DNA of 64,000 bases from Acetobacter okinawensis JCM 25146 (lineage in GTDB: Bacteria; Pseudomonadota; Alphaproteobacteria; Acetobacterales; Acetobacteraceae), in the NCBI RefSeq assembly GCF_000613865.1, contig NZ_BAJU01000005.1:62001-126000 (forward strand). The letters are read 5' to 3'. Under the pieces are notes generated by a model. The model was given only the letters and a program-made list of their open reading frames with translations, did not search any database and had not been told where the DNA came from. Within the stretch, counting starts at the first letter, position 1, and each line of letters opens with the position of its first letter. The translations under genes were made by a program, and so were the position numbers. Below are positions 19,950-30,127 of the stretch, piece by piece.

Positions 19950-21431
19950 ATGCCAGCAGTCACACAAACGCGCGAAGCCGTAGAGAAGCTGGGCCAGTCC
20001 ACCTACAAATGGGGCTTTGAGACCGACATTGAAATGGATATGGCTCCCAAAGCTGAATGAGGACATTATCCGTCTGATTTCCAGCCGTAAGGAAGAGCCG
20101 GAATGGATGCTGGAATGGCGTTTGGCGGCCTATAAAACTTGGCAGGCCATGACCGAGCCAAATGGGCCAAGGTCGCCTATCCTCCCATTGATTATCAGGA
20201 TGCGCATTACTACGCGGCCCCGCGCAAAAAGCCCGGTCCCAAGTCCTTGGACGAGGTTGACCCCGAACTGCTGCGTACGTACGAAAAGCTGGGTATTCCC
20301 CTGCATGAGCAGGCCCTGCTGGCCGGGGTGGAAGTGCCCGAGGGCGAGCGCATGCCCGTTGCCGTTGACGCGGTGTTTGACAGCGTGTCCGTTGCCACCA
20401 CCTTCCGCAAGACGCTGGAGGAGGCCGGGGTGATTTTCTGCCCGATCTCCGAGGCGGTCAAGGAACACCCCGATCTGGTGCGCAAGTATCTGGGCACGGT
20501 TGTGCCTGCGGGGGACAACTTCTTTTCTGCCCTGAACTCCGCCGTGTTTACGGATGGGTCGTTTGTTTACGTACCCAAAGGGGTGCGTTGCCCCATGGAG
20601 TTGTCCACCTACTTCCGCATCAATGCCAAAAATACGGGACAGTTTGAGCGGACCCTGATTGTGGTGGAAGAAGGTGCCTCGGTTTCCTATCTGGAAGGGT
20701 GCACGGCCCCCATGCGTGATGAAAACCAGCTCCACGCGGCAGTGGTGGAACTGGTGGCTATGGATGATGCCTCGATCAAATATTCCACGGTGCAGAACTG
20801 GTACCCGGGGGATGAGAACGGGCGCGGCGGCATTTACAATTTTGTGACCAAGCGTGGTGCCTGCCGTGGCGCACGCTCCAAAATTTCATGGACACAGGTG
20901 GAAACCGGGTCCGCCATTACGTGGAAGTACCCATCGTGCATTCTGCAAGGTGAGGGCTCGGTGGGGGAGTTCTATTCCGTAGCTGTCACCAACAACCACC
21001 AGCAGGCCGATACCGGCACCAAGATGATCCACCTTGGCCGCAACACGCGTTCCACCATTATTGCCAAAACCATCAGCGCAGGCCGCTCGGACAGCACATA
21101 CCGTGGGCTGGTGCGGGTGCAGCCCAAGGCGTCGGGCGCGCGTAACTTTACCCAGTGTGACAGCCTGCTCATAGGCGACCAGTGCGGGGCACACACCGTG
21201 CCCTACATTGAAAGCCGCAATATGAACGCACGCATCGAGCACGAAGCGACAACATCCAAGATTTCAGAAGACCAACTGTTTTACTGCCGCCAGCGTGGCC
21301 TGTCCGAGGAAGACGCCGTCGGCCTGATCGTCAATGGTTTCTGCCGTGATGTTCTGAAGGAACTGCCCATGGAATTTGCCGTGGAAGCGCAAAAACTGTT
21401 GCAGATCAGCCTTGAAGGCAGCGTGGGTTAA
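19950..21431 (+). CDS. sufB: Fe-S cluster assembly scaffold protein SufB (two frameshifts)
   Basis: The reading frame starts at ATG 19950 and stops early after MDMAPKAE. The SufB sequence resumes as [20 protein letters not shown] in another frame, then shifts again near 20160 at WQAMTEP into [18 protein letters not shown]. The first break, at 20052, is a net loss of two bases (or gain of one); the second is one A lost from an A run. Repaired length is 494 residues, normal for SufB. Conserved blocks near the C-terminus include [20 protein letters not shown] and the catalytic-core stretch [19 protein letters not shown]. SufB with SufC and SufD forms the SufBC2D scaffold that builds nascent clusters. 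Confidence 0.93.
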
Positions 21432-21444
21432 GGGAGAGCAGAGT

Positions 21445-22215
21445 ATGAGCCAGTTTTTGGAAATTTCCGGCCTGTGCGCACGGATTGATGCAGATGGACA
21501 GGAAAAGCAGATTCTGCGTGGTGTGGACCTGAGCATTCCATCCGGTGAGGTCCATGTGATCATGGGGCCAAACGGTTCTGGTAAATCCACACTGTCCTAC
21601 GTGCTGGCCGGGCGCGAGGATTATGAGGTCACGGCAGGGACTGCCACCTTCCACGGGCAGGACCTGCTGGCCATGGAGCCGGAGGAGCGTGCGGCGGCGG
21701 GTCTGTTTCTGGCTTTTCAGTCTCCCATCGAACTGCCGGGGGTCAATAACGCCAACTTCCTGCGTACCGCAGTCAATGCCGTGCGGCGTGCCCGCGGGCA
21801 GGAGGAGCTGGATGCCGTAGCATTCCTTAAAATGGCGCGTGAGGCAGCCAAGGCGCTGTCCATGGCACCGGACATGCTCAAGCGTAATGTGAATGTCGGT
21901 TTTTCCGGCGGGGAGAAAAAGCGCAACGAAGTGTTGCAGATGACCCTGCTCCAGCCGACCTTTGCCATTCTGGACGAAACAGACAGTGGGCTGGATGTGG
22001 ATGCCCTGCGTATTGTGGCAGAAGGTGTGAACCGCCTGCGTGCGCCCACATTCTCCGCTCTGGTCATTACACACCATCAGAAGCTGCTGGATTATCTGGT
22101 GCCCGATCGTATCCACGTTATGGCGCGCGGGCGCATTATTCTGTCCGGTGGGCCAGAGCTTGCACGCCAGATCGATCAGGAAGGTTACACCAAGTTTCTG
22201 GCGGAGGTGGCGTGA
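21445..22215 (+). CDS. sufC: Fe-S cluster assembly ATPase SufC
   Basis: 256 residues from ATG 21445, 13 bp after sufB. It is an ABC-type ATPase with Walker A MGPNGSGKSTLSYVLAG, the SufC-specific FLAFQSPIELPGV, signature FSGGEKKRNEVLQM and Walker B FAILDETDSGLDVDAL. It is the cytosolic energy module of SufBC2D and has no membrane partner. The stop codon overlaps the GTG start of sufD (GTGA). Confidence 0.97.
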   Translation: MSQFLEISGLCARIDADGQEKQILRGVDLSIPSGEVHVIMGPNGSGKSTLSYVLAGREDYEVTAGTATFHGQDLLAMEPEERAAAGLFLAFQSPIELPGVNNANFLRTAVNAVRRARGQEELDAVAFLKMAREAAKALSMAPDMLKRNVNVGFSGGEKKRNEVLQMTLLQPTFAILDETDSGLDVDALRIVAEGVNRLRAPTFSALVITHHQKLLDYLVPDRIHVMARGRIILSGGPELARQIDQEGYTKFLAEVA

Positions 22216-23492
22216 ACGCACTCAGCAAAGATATGTCCGGCCCGTTGGCGCTGTTTGCAAACCGGCTGAACACCCTTGCCGGGCCGGAGCGGCAGGCCGC
22301 CGCCGGGGCTCTGGCCAGAACAGGTCTGCCTGACCGCAAGTCCGAGGCATGGCACTACACGGCCCTGCGCGCTCTGGGCAAGCAGGACTATGCGGCCCCT
22401 CCCGCTCAGGTGGATGACGGTGCGGTCCGTGCCTTGCTTGATGAGGTTTTGCGCGCGCATCCGGCCATGGCCGGGCTGCCGCGTGTTGTGTTTGTCAATG
22501 GCCGCCACGCGCCTGCCTTCAGCGCTCTGCCCGATGATGTGGACCTTGCTTTTTTTGCACAGGCCCCCCGGTTTGGCTTGCAGGCAGCCCCCGACCGTGA
22601 CCCGCTTGTTGCCCTGAACACCGCTCTGGCGGAGGATGGTCTGTACTTGCGTGTGCCCGCTGGGGTGGATGGGGGGCATGTTATGCTCGTCTCCCTTGGT
22701 GTTGCGGGGGCGGAGCCTGTCTCGTTTCATCCACGCCATACGGTGGTGGTGGAAAAGGAAGCGCACCTGCGTCTGATCTGTGTGCAGGCCGGGCAGGGGG
22801 CGTATTTTCATAACCCCGTCACGGATATTGTGGTGGAAGATGGCGCAAGGCTGGAACATGTGACTGTGCAGACCGAGGCGGCGCAGGCCATCAGCCTTGG
22901 TACGCTGTATGCGCATGTGGGCCACCAGAGTGTGTATGACAGCTTTGTACTGGGGCTTGGTGGCCAGCTTGCGCGGCACGAGGTACATGCCCGTCTGGGA
23001 GCAACCCGTGGTGTGGTGCATGTCAATGGCGCACAGCGTCTGGCCGGGCAGCAGGTTGGGGATATTACCAGCGTGATAACCCACGCAGCATCGGACTGCA
23101 CATCGCGTCAGACGGTGCGGAATGTGCTTGACGGCCATGCGCGTGGGGTTTTTCAGGGCAAGGTGCTGGTGGAGCGGGTCGCCCAGAAGACAGACGGCTA
23201 CCAGATGAACCAGGCCCTGCTTCTGTCCGCGGATGCGGAGATAGACGCCAAACCTGAGTTGGAAATCTATGCAGATGACGTACGGTGCAGCCACGGTGCG
23301 ACCGTTGGTGCGCTGGATGATGAGCAGCTTTTTTACCTGCGCAGCCGTGGCATACCCGAGCATGAAGCACGCCAGATTCTGATTGATGCATTTCTGGACG
23401 AAACCATAGCGCTTGTAACGGACGCAACTGCACAGACCTTCTGCCGTGCGGTTCTGGCTGCCCGGTTTGCCGGTAAGGGAGATGTGGCATGA
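22212..23492 (+). CDS. sufD: Fe-S cluster assembly protein SufD
   Basis: 426 residues beginning at GTG 22212 with GGAGG just upstream. The N-terminal helical part has RKSEAWHYTALRAL, the central part is the beta-helix typical of SufB/D, and the C-terminal block HGATVGALDDEQLFYLRSRG is diagnostic. SufD pairs with SufB on the SufC dimer and helps iron entry. The start overlaps sufC by four bases and the end overlaps sufS by four bases, so translation is coupled. Confidence 0.96.
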   Translation: MNALSKDMSGPLALFANRLNTLAGPERQAAAGALARTGLPDRKSEAWHYTALRALGKQDYAAPPAQVDDGAVRALLDEVLRAHPAMAGLPRVVFVNGRHAPAFSALPDDVDLAFFAQAPRFGLQAAPDRDPLVALNTALAEDGLYLRVPAGVDGGHVMLVSLGVAGAEPVSFHPRHTVVVEKEAHLRLICVQAGQGAYFHNPVTDIVVEDGARLEHVTVQTEAAQAISLGTLYAHVGHQSVYDSFVLGLGGQLARHEVHARLGATRGVVHVNGAQRLAGQQVGDITSVITHAASDCTSRQTVRNVLDGHARGVFQGKVLVERVAQKTDGYQMNQALLLSADAEIDAKPELEIYADDVRCSHGATVGALDDEQLFYLRSRGIPEHEARQILIDAFLDETIALVTDATAQTFCRAVLAARFAGKGDVA

Positions 23493-24736
23493 GCACGCAC
23501 ACAACCCGCCCCGCCTCACAACTGGATGTGCAGGCCATTCGCCGTCAGTTCCCCATTCTTGGGGAAAAAGTGCATGACCGCCCGCTGGTTTTTCTCGACA
23601 GCGCAGCATCGGCTCAAAAACCCGATGCGGTGATCGAGAGCATGGCCAACACCATGCGCCACCAGTATGCCAACATCCATCGTGGCCTGCACTGGATGAG
23701 CGAACGCACGACCGAGGCCTATGAAGGTGTGCGGGACCTTGTGGCAGATTTTCTCAACGCGCCTTCGCGCGAGGAAATTGTGTTCACCCGCAATAGCACG
23801 GAGGCCATCAATCTGGTGGCCCACTCCTTTGGTGCATTGCTCCGGCCCGGTCAGGCGGTGCTGATCTCGCAGATGGAGCACCACGCCAACCTTGTCCCGT
23901 GGCAGATGCTGCGTGACCGCGCAGGGATTGAACTGCGCGTAGCCCCGATTACCGATGAGGGTGATCTGGACATGGAGGCGTACAAGGCCCTGCTGGCCGA
24001 TGGCAAAGTCGCCCTTGTTGCCATAACGCATATGTCCAACGTGCTTGGCACCATAACGCCAGCGCAGCAGATAGCCGAGTTGGCCCATGCTGCCGGGGCT
24101 TTGGTGCTGTTTGATGGCAGCCAGTCCGTGGTCCACCACAGGACGGACGTGCAGGCGCTCGGTGCAGATTTTTATACCTTTACCGGCCACAAGCTGTACG
24201 GGCCAACCGGCATTGGCGTGTTATGGGCACGCCGGACGTTACTTGAAGACATGCCGCCTTTTATGGGGGGTGGGGATATGATCTCCACAGTTACCTTCGA
24301 TCGCTCCACATGGGCCAATATTCCCCACAAGTTCGAGGCGGGCACACCCGCGATTGTGGAAACCATTGGTCTGGGTGCTGCAATCGAATGGGTTGGCAAA
24401 ATCGGGTTTGACGCAATTGCAGCGCATGAGGCGGAGCTGACAGCTCACGCCCTGCAACGACTGGCCGAAGTGCCGGGGCTGAATATTGTGGGGCATCCGC
24501 GTGTTCGCGGGGGTGTTGTCTCCTTCACCATGGCGGATGTTCACCCGCATGATATGGCAACCCTGCTGGACCGCAACGGCATTGCCATACGGGCGGGGCA
24601 CCATTGTGCGGAACCGCTCATGCGTCGTCTGGGCCTGAGTGCAACAGCCCGCGCCAGCTTTGGCATCTATACCCTCAAGGAAGAAATTGACGTGCTGGCA
24701 GATACGCTTGTGCGGATCAGGGACTTTTTTGTGTGA
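23489..24736 (+). CDS. sufS: Cysteine desulfurase SufS (group II)
   Basis: 415 residues. A PLP-dependent enzyme that takes sulfur from cysteine as a persulfide. Visible: RGLHWMSERTTEAYEGVR, the PLP-lysine block FYTFTGHKLYGPTGIGVLWA near residue 230, and the sulfur-carrying cysteine in IRAGHHCAEPLMRRLGL near 373, the group II (SufS) form. No sufE is present in the operon; the SufU-like product encoded next could be the sulfur acceptor. Confidence 0.97.
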   Translation: MSTHTTRPASQLDVQAIRRQFPILGEKVHDRPLVFLDSAASAQKPDAVIESMANTMRHQYANIHRGLHWMSERTTEAYEGVRDLVADFLNAPSREEIVFTRNSTEAINLVAHSFGALLRPGQAVLISQMEHHANLVPWQMLRDRAGIELRVAPITDEGDLDMEAYKALLADGKVALVAITHMSNVLGTITPAQQIAELAHAAGALVLFDGSQSVVHHRTDVQALGADFYTFTGHKLYGPTGIGVLWARRTLLEDMPPFMGGGDMISTVTFDRSTWANIPHKFEAGTPAIVETIGLGAAIEWVGKIGFDAIAAHEAELTAHALQRLAEVPGLNIVGHPRVRGGVVSFTMADVHPHDMATLLDRNGIAIRAGHHCAEPLMRRLGLSATARASFGIYTLKEEIDVLADTLVRIRDFFV

Positions 24737-25191
24737 AGACCGCCACGGCAGAACGTGATGCTTTGTATGACCGGCTGATTGTGGAGCGTGCCCGCACGCC
24801 CCAGTATGCTGGACGGCTGGACAGGCCGGACGTACAGGGCGATGGCCGCAACCCTTTGTGCGGGGATAAAACACATCTGGATATTGTGCTTGATGGGCAC
24901 CATATTCAGGCCATCCGGCACCAGACACGTGGGTGCGCTATCTGTGCTGCTGCTGCCGACCTTATGGCGGAGCAGGTACAGGGTGGCACCGTAGCGCAGG
25001 CGCTGGGTATGTCGGACCGGTTTATGGCTATGCTGGTCGGGACATCGCCGTTGGCGGTGGCAGATGACCAGCCTGCACCATTGGGCGCGCTAGAGGTTTT
25101 TGCTCCGTTACGCTCCCATAAAGCTCGAATACGCTGCGCAGAACTGCCTTGGATTGCGCTGAAGGAGGCTTTTTCTCATGTCGATGGTTGA
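24733..25191 (+). CDS. sufU: SufU-type zinc-dependent sulfurtransferase/IscU-like protein
   Basis: 152 residues from GTG 24733, overlapping the sufS stop (GTGA). It is of the IscU/NifU N-terminal family, with the three conserved cysteines in NPLCGD, GCAICAAAAD and RIRCAELPW. The insertion between the second and third cysteines is longer than in IscU, which favours SufU. In Gram-positive SUF systems SufU takes sulfur from SufS through a zinc-bound ligand swap; the same role here is inferred from position next to sufS and lack of sufE. Confidence 0.9.
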   Translation: MKTATAERDALYDRLIVERARTPQYAGRLDRPDVQGDGRNPLCGDKTHLDIVLDGHHIQAIRHQTRGCAICAAAADLMAEQVQGGTVAQALGMSDRFMAMLVGTSPLAVADDQPAPLGALEVFAPLRSHKARIRCAELPWIALKEAFSHVDG

Positions 25192-25678
25192 AGAAGGCGT
25201 TCAGGCGCACACACAGGCGGCTATTCCTGCGCAGGAACGGCCTGAGCAGGACGTGCTGCACGCCGGGCACACTCCGGAGGAAGGCCCTGCTGCCAAAGTG
25301 GAGGGCTGGACCCCGGATGGTGATGAGCCCACCGTGACCGAAGCAGCAGCGCCAAAGGGCGAAGGGCCAGTCGGCCCGGCCTCCGAAGATGCAGTGATAG
25401 AGGCGATTGCCACCGTGCATGACCCTGAAATTCCGGTCAATATTTACGAGCTGGGGCTGATCTACGCGATTGATCTGTACGACGATGGGCGTGTGCATAT
25501 TGAGATGACCCTGACAGCCCCCAACTGCCCGAGTGCGCAGGAACTGCCGATTCAGGTCAAGGATGCGGTGGAAAAAATACCCGGTGTCAAATCTGCGGAA
25601 GTGGACGTTGTATGGGATCCGCCATGGGATATGTCGCGTATGAGCGATGAGGCCCGGCTGGCCCTGAATATGTTTTGA
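25178..25678 (+). CDS. sufT: SufT-type DUF59 (MIP18-family) protein
   Basis: 166 residues from ATG 25178, with AAGGAGG upstream lying inside the end of sufU. The first 65 residues are a low-complexity Glu/Pro/Ala-rich tail absent from minimal DUF59 proteins. The DUF59 domain follows: IATVHDPEIPVNIYELGLIY, TLTAPNCPSAQELP and VVWDPPWDMSRMSDEAR. SufT proteins assist maturation of Fe-S proteins, especially under iron or oxidative stress. It overlaps sufU by 14 bp and is followed by sufA after 18 bp. Confidence 0.93.
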   Translation: MSMVEEGVQAHTQAAIPAQERPEQDVLHAGHTPEEGPAAKVEGWTPDGDEPTVTEAAAPKGEGPVGPASEDAVIEAIATVHDPEIPVNIYELGLIYAIDLYDDGRVHIEMTLTAPNCPSAQELPIQVKDAVEKIPGVKSAEVDVVWDPPWDMSRMSDEARLALNMF

Positions 25679-25696
25679 CTGAAAGGATGGAGTGAC

Positions 25697-26065
25697 ATGT
25701 CACAAACTGCGACCATTTCATCACCCAAAAAGGAACTGCCGCCACTCATGCGGCTGACCGATACAGCCGCGACCCGCCTGCGGCACCTGTATGCCACCGC
25801 CCATGCGGGCGAGTTGTTGCGTATTTCGGTTTCCACCAAAGGCTGTTCAGGCAAAGCCTATGATATGGAATTTGTAGCGCAGAGCGGGGAGGGGGATGAG
25901 GTTGTAAAAGATCATGGCCTGACCCTCCTGGTGGACCGCAAAGCCACACTCTTCCTGATCGGGACGCAGATGGATTACCGCGAGACCGATCTGGAAGAAG
26001 GGTTTGTGTTCATCAACCCTAATGAGAAAGGGCGTTGCGGCTGCGGCGAGAGCTTTCACGTTTAA
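25697..26065 (+). CDS. sufA: A-type Fe-S carrier protein SufA
   Basis: 122 residues. The three cysteines of A-type carriers are present: STKGCSGKAYDMEF and the C-terminal GRCGCGESFHV. It receives clusters from SufBC2D and passes them to target proteins. Last gene of the suf operon. It runs convergently into the RlmD-like methyltransferase gene, whose 3' end overlaps it by about 47 bp. Confidence 0.95.
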   Translation: MSQTATISSPKKELPPLMRLTDTAATRLRHLYATAHAGELLRISVSTKGCSGKAYDMEFVAQSGEGDEVVKDHGLTLLVDRKATLFLIGTQMDYRETDLEEGFVFINPNEKGRCGCGESFHV

Positions 26066-27313
26066 AGCAGCACACGGCCTCGGTTTCGGCCGACCAGAGG
26101 AACTGGTCAATGACCGAAACCGTCTCCAGCCTGTAACCGGCAGTAGCCAGCATGCTGGCATCATGCTTAAAGCCGCCGGGTTACAGCTGACGTAAATTAC
26201 GTAATCCGGCTTGCCCAGAGCGATCTGGCGCATTTGTAGCTTGGCCCCCGCGTGGGGTGGGTCCAGTACAACCACATCAGCCTTGCCAAGGTCCTTGCCC
26301 ATAATCGGCTGTCGGTTCAGGTCGCGGCATGTGGGGGTAATGCGTGACTTGCCAACGGATTTAAGGGCGGCCAGAGCGGGTTCATACCCCTCGTAGGCCT
26401 GCACCTGGCAACGGTCGCCCAACGGTAGGCTGAGTGTGCCACACCCGGCGTACAGTTCGATCAGCGTTGCGCGTTTGCCAAGGCGGGCTGGTAGTGCGTC
26501 CAGCACAGCCTGCTGAATGGCATGTTCGCTTTGGGCGGTGGCCTGCAAAAAAGCACCGGGCGGCGGCGTGAGCTGATGCCCTGCAATGGTCTGATAAACA
26601 GGGGCACGTTGCACGGCTGTCTCATACGGGCCAGCCGCTTTGAGCCGCTGCCAGCTTATGCGTGGAATATCCAGTTCTTCAGCCAAGGCTGTCAGGCGCT
26701 GGCGGTCTGTGGCAATAAGCGGCGAATCGGTGCTGAGTAGAATATCCAGCCCCGAATCCAGCAGATTGATGTGCAGGTCAGCCGTTTTGTGCACGGCGTT
26801 CAGGCTGCGTAGGGTGGTCCGCAATGCAGGTAAGCAGGAGACAATGGCCGGGTGCAGTACTGCACAGCTGGTCATATCCGTAACGTCCTGGCTCCCCTTG
26901 GCGTGCAGGCCGATAATGATGCCCTGCTCGGTCCGCCTTACCGCCAGATCCGCTCTGCGGCGGCTGTTGGGGGGAACCTGAAAGCTGGTTATGTCGGAAG
27001 GAACATTAAACCCCGCCTTTTCCAGCGCATGGCTGACAAGGCCGGTTTTCCACGCCAGCAGGGCAGGCAGCTCCATATACTGCAAGGAGCAACCGCCACA
27101 CTGTTCAAACAAAGGGCATGGAGGTGTTGTTCTCTGCGCAGATGGCGCCAGAATATCGACCAACTGGCCGCGTCCATTGCCTTGGAGTTGAATGGAGACC
27201 TGCTCACCGGGGAGTGTGCCGGCAATAAAAACAGGGCGCCCGTCTGGCAGGCGCGCTGCACCATCCCCCTGAGTTGCAAGATGGGAGATGGTGACTTCCA
27301 GAATGTCAGACAC
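26019..27313 (-). CDS. RlmD/TrmA-family class I SAM-dependent RNA methyltransferase (one frameshift)
   Basis: Starts at GTG 27313 with AAGGAAA upstream. An N-terminal TRAM domain (EVTISHLATQGDGAARLPDG) is followed by Fe-S cysteines in CPLFEQCGGCSLQY and a fourth in MTSCAVLHP. The SAM site is LIELYAGCGTLSLPLG and the catalytic Cys is in YVIYVSCNPAAL. This pattern fits uracil-C5 RNA methyltransferases such as RlmD; the exact base is not deduced. After SCNPAAL the frame breaks near 26167 (one base lost at a TT/AAA run). The repaired C-terminus runs through DQFLWSAETEAVCCFKR to TAG at 26019, about 431 residues. It lies 14 bp after the helicase gene in the same operon. Confidence 0.88.
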
Positions 27314-27327
27314 AAATTTTCCTTGGC

Positions 27328-29339
27328 TCAGGGGGCCGTGTCAGGGACTTGGTGCGTATCCTGCGCGGTCTCTGCATGTTCCTGCGCTCCCGGTGTTGCG
27401 GGGCGGGAGGAGTTGCGGCGGGGCAGCAGCATGAAGGCAGGCGTCTGGTCCCCAAAGCCTGCAAATTCACCAGCAGGTGCGGGCGGAATTTCATCACGCT
27501 GGTTACGGCCACCCTTATGCGGCTGGCTGTTGCTGCTGGAAGGCTGCTGAGACTGAGCGTGACGCGGCACGTCGCGTTCGCGCACGGGAGTACGCTCGCG
27601 CGTTTTCTCCTGCTCACGCACAGTGGGTTCACGCGTCGTCGTGCGGGCAGGTTCGCGGTCACCACGCTGGGGTGCGGACTTGTCCTTGCGGTTCTGGCCA
27701 CCTCTGGAGGAAGCACCACGCGGGCGCTTTTCTTCCGACCATTCCAGTTGCGGCAGACCATCAATGGAAAGACGCGGGATGGATTTGCCCGTCAGTTGTT
27801 CAATGGCATCTGCCAGTGTTTTGTCATAGGGCGTGGCTATGCTGAAAGCATGACCCTCCCGCCCAGCGCGCCCGGTACGTCCGATGCGGTGCACGTAGTC
27901 TTCCGCATGGAATGGCAGGTCGAAGTTGAACACATGCGACAGGCCGCCAATATCAATACCGCGGGCGGCTACGTCCGAGCAGACCAGCACCTTGAGTTCG
28001 CCATTCTTGAATTTTTCCAGTGTGGAAAAACGGACAGACTGCGGCAGGTCACCGTGCAGGGCACCAACAGAAAAGCCATGTTTGGTCAGCGATTTGGTCA
28101 GGACATCCACATCACGCTTACGGTTACAAAACACGATGGCGTTCTGGAGGTCGGGGTCCTTGAGCAGCAGGCGAAGTGTTTCGCGCTTGCTGAACTCATC
28201 GACAATGACCATTCCGGTTGTGATGGTTGACGCTACGGAGGACTGGCGTGCGACCGTAATTTCCTTGGGGGAATGCAGGAACGCGTCAGCCAGCTTGCGA
28301 ATGGGCGGCGCCATGGTGGCGGAAAAGAAGAGGGTCTGACGGGTTGGCGGGAGCAGACCGACAATTTTTTCAATGTCGGGGATGAACCCCATGTCCAGCA
28401 TCCGGTCGGCTTCATCAATAACCAGAATTTTGGTGTGGTTCAGCAGCAGTCCGCCGCGTTCAAACAGGTCCAGCAACCGTCCGGGCGTTGCAATCAGCAC
28501 GTCCACGCCACGGTTGAGCACTTCCTTCTGATCGGCCATGCTTTCGCCGCCAATCAGCAGGGCATGGTTGAGCTTGAGGTGCTTGCCGTACTGCACAAAG
28601 TTTTCGGCAACCTGAAGTGCCAGTTCGCGCGTGGGTTCCAGAATGAGCGAACGCGGCATACGGGCACGGGCGCGGGAATCGCTTAGAATTTCCAGCATGG
28701 GCAGGGTAAAGGAGGCTGTTTTGCCTGTGCCGGTCTGTGCAACCCCGAGTACATCGCGCGCCATGAGCACGGCAGGAATGGCCTGCGCCTGAATGGGCGT
28801 GGGGTGTTTGTACCCCATTTCCTCAATAGCCTGCAGAATGGGTTTGGAAAGTTCAAGGTCGGCAAAGGTTATGCCGGGTTCTTCGGTCACTTTTTCCGCG
28901 CCCATCACTTCCGCCTGTGCGGGTTCAGCGGCTGCTGCGTCTGTCACTGGGGCGGAGGGTGCTTTTTGCTCCGCCTCCACCACAACTTCAGCCTCAACGG
29001 TAGGTGTGGTTGCAGTCTTGGCTACGGGTTCCGCCTTGGTACGGCGGCGGGCCGGGGCGCGTTTTGCTTTGGGGGCTGCTTTTACAGCAGGTTCGTCCTG
29101 CTCGCCTACAGGCTCAACAGGCGATTTGGCATTGGCAGAGTCGGCCTCAGCTTGGGTACCGTGCGGCGGCGGGGCGCGCGTTTTTTGGGAGCAGGTTTGG
29201 CCTCAGCCTCAACGGCGGGCACGGTGCTCTCCACCTCTGCTTCCTGACTGTCCAATGCGATTGAACTGGCGGGAACCGCCGCCTTTTTCCGGCTGCGAGT
29301 TGTCGTCTTGCGGGGGCGGGCGGTTGTTGTGGCTGTCAA
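27328..29339 (-). CDS. DEAD-box RNA helicase, RhlE type (one frameshift in the N-terminal tail)
   Basis: Core motifs: Q motif GYKHPTPIQAQAIP, motif I AQTGTGKT, DEAD in VIDEADRMLDMGF, SAT in FFSATM, and VHRIGRTGRAGREG. The C-terminal tail is long, Arg/Glu/Gln-rich and low in complexity, ending with FAGFGDQTPAFML, as in RhlE-like proteins. The N-terminus begins MTATTTARPRKTTTRSRKK at 29339 and joins the main frame after a one-base loss near 29157, where RRRT should lead into TQAEADSANAKSP; both halves are rich in KRAP(R)RR repeats. Repaired length is about 670 residues. A role in ribosome assembly or cold-adapted RNA unwinding is inferred from family and from the methyltransferase neighbour. 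Confidence 0.92.
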
Positions 29340-29510
29340 TATGCTCTCGGAACTAGGTCTGTCGTTGCTTAGCTTGACTGGTGGCTTTGTTCATGGACCG
29401 GCAAAGACCGCTTGCCGTGTGTCCAAGGTATTGCAAAGCCACTCAGGCGCTAGTCCCGATAAAGGTCTTTGTGCTTAAAATCAAGTTTTTGGCAGGAATA
29501 CTTGCATTCT

Positions 29511-29966
29511 TCACACAAAAGGATGTCCAAGGCTGGCGCAGAGCACGGCAAGGATTCCCAGTGCCACAATAATCAGCACCTGCTTACGAACCGAGTCGAA
29601 GCCGGATGCCTGCGGGCGGATGGCGCGGCGGAGCTTCTGGTATGTGCCCATGTACATCCGTGCGAACAGTATGGCCATAACCAGGCCCAGAAGCTGCATG
29701 GCGTTGGTGGTCCACGGCGCGTTGGCAAAGCCACCTTCGTGCAGAATAAGCAGCCACCCGGTAATGAGGGTTGTGGGGATGGCGTGGGTCAACCCCTTGA
29801 AAAAGCGCGCCATGGTTTGCAGGTGCACGGAGTTGCGCTGCGTCTGGTCCAGCAGGCTCAGGCTCGGGCGCAGCACAACAGCTGCATAGGCACCCCCACC
29901 CACCCACATGATGATGCTGACGAGGTGGAGGGTGAGCACAAGGCTCCAGAAAATGGAATGTGGCAT
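29511..29966 (-). CDS. Small CopD-like integral membrane protein
   Basis: About 151 residues from ATG 29966 (the frame is open to 30005). Four predicted membrane helices. The first contains LVLTLHLVSIIMWVGGG, a His/Trp pattern seen in CopD/HemJ-like proteins; a basic loop (TYQKLRRAIRP) lies before the last helix. Copper handling or haem-linked redox are possible, but nothing in the sequence fixes the role. It stands alone between the helicase (170 bp away, both minus) and nnrD (divergent). Confidence 0.65.
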   Translation of the reverse strand: MPHSIFWSLVLTLHLVSIIMWVGGGAYAAVVLRPSLSLLDQTQRNSVHLQTMARFFKGLTHAIPTTLITGWLLILHEGGFANAPWTTNAMQLLGLVMAILFARMYMGTYQKLRRAIRPQASGFDSVRKQVLIIVALGILAVLCASLGHPFV

Positions 29967-30127
29967 GCTGTCTCCGCTTGGTACGGTTGGGGCTGGGGGG
30001 GGCAAAGCCTGTTTTGCAAAGCGTCATGCCCGGTGCGTAGCTGCCTGACTGATTGCCAAGGGGACGGGGCGGGTGCAAGGGGCTATTGTTGCCTGATGTC
30101 ATTCACACACACTGTGCGGAGCCATAC

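Noticed and set aside
20040-20165. Programmed frameshifting in sufB
   Set aside because: CCCAAAG is not in the register needed for -1 slippage. The required shift is +1/-2, and a second shift follows shortly. The general pattern of lost bases explains it better.
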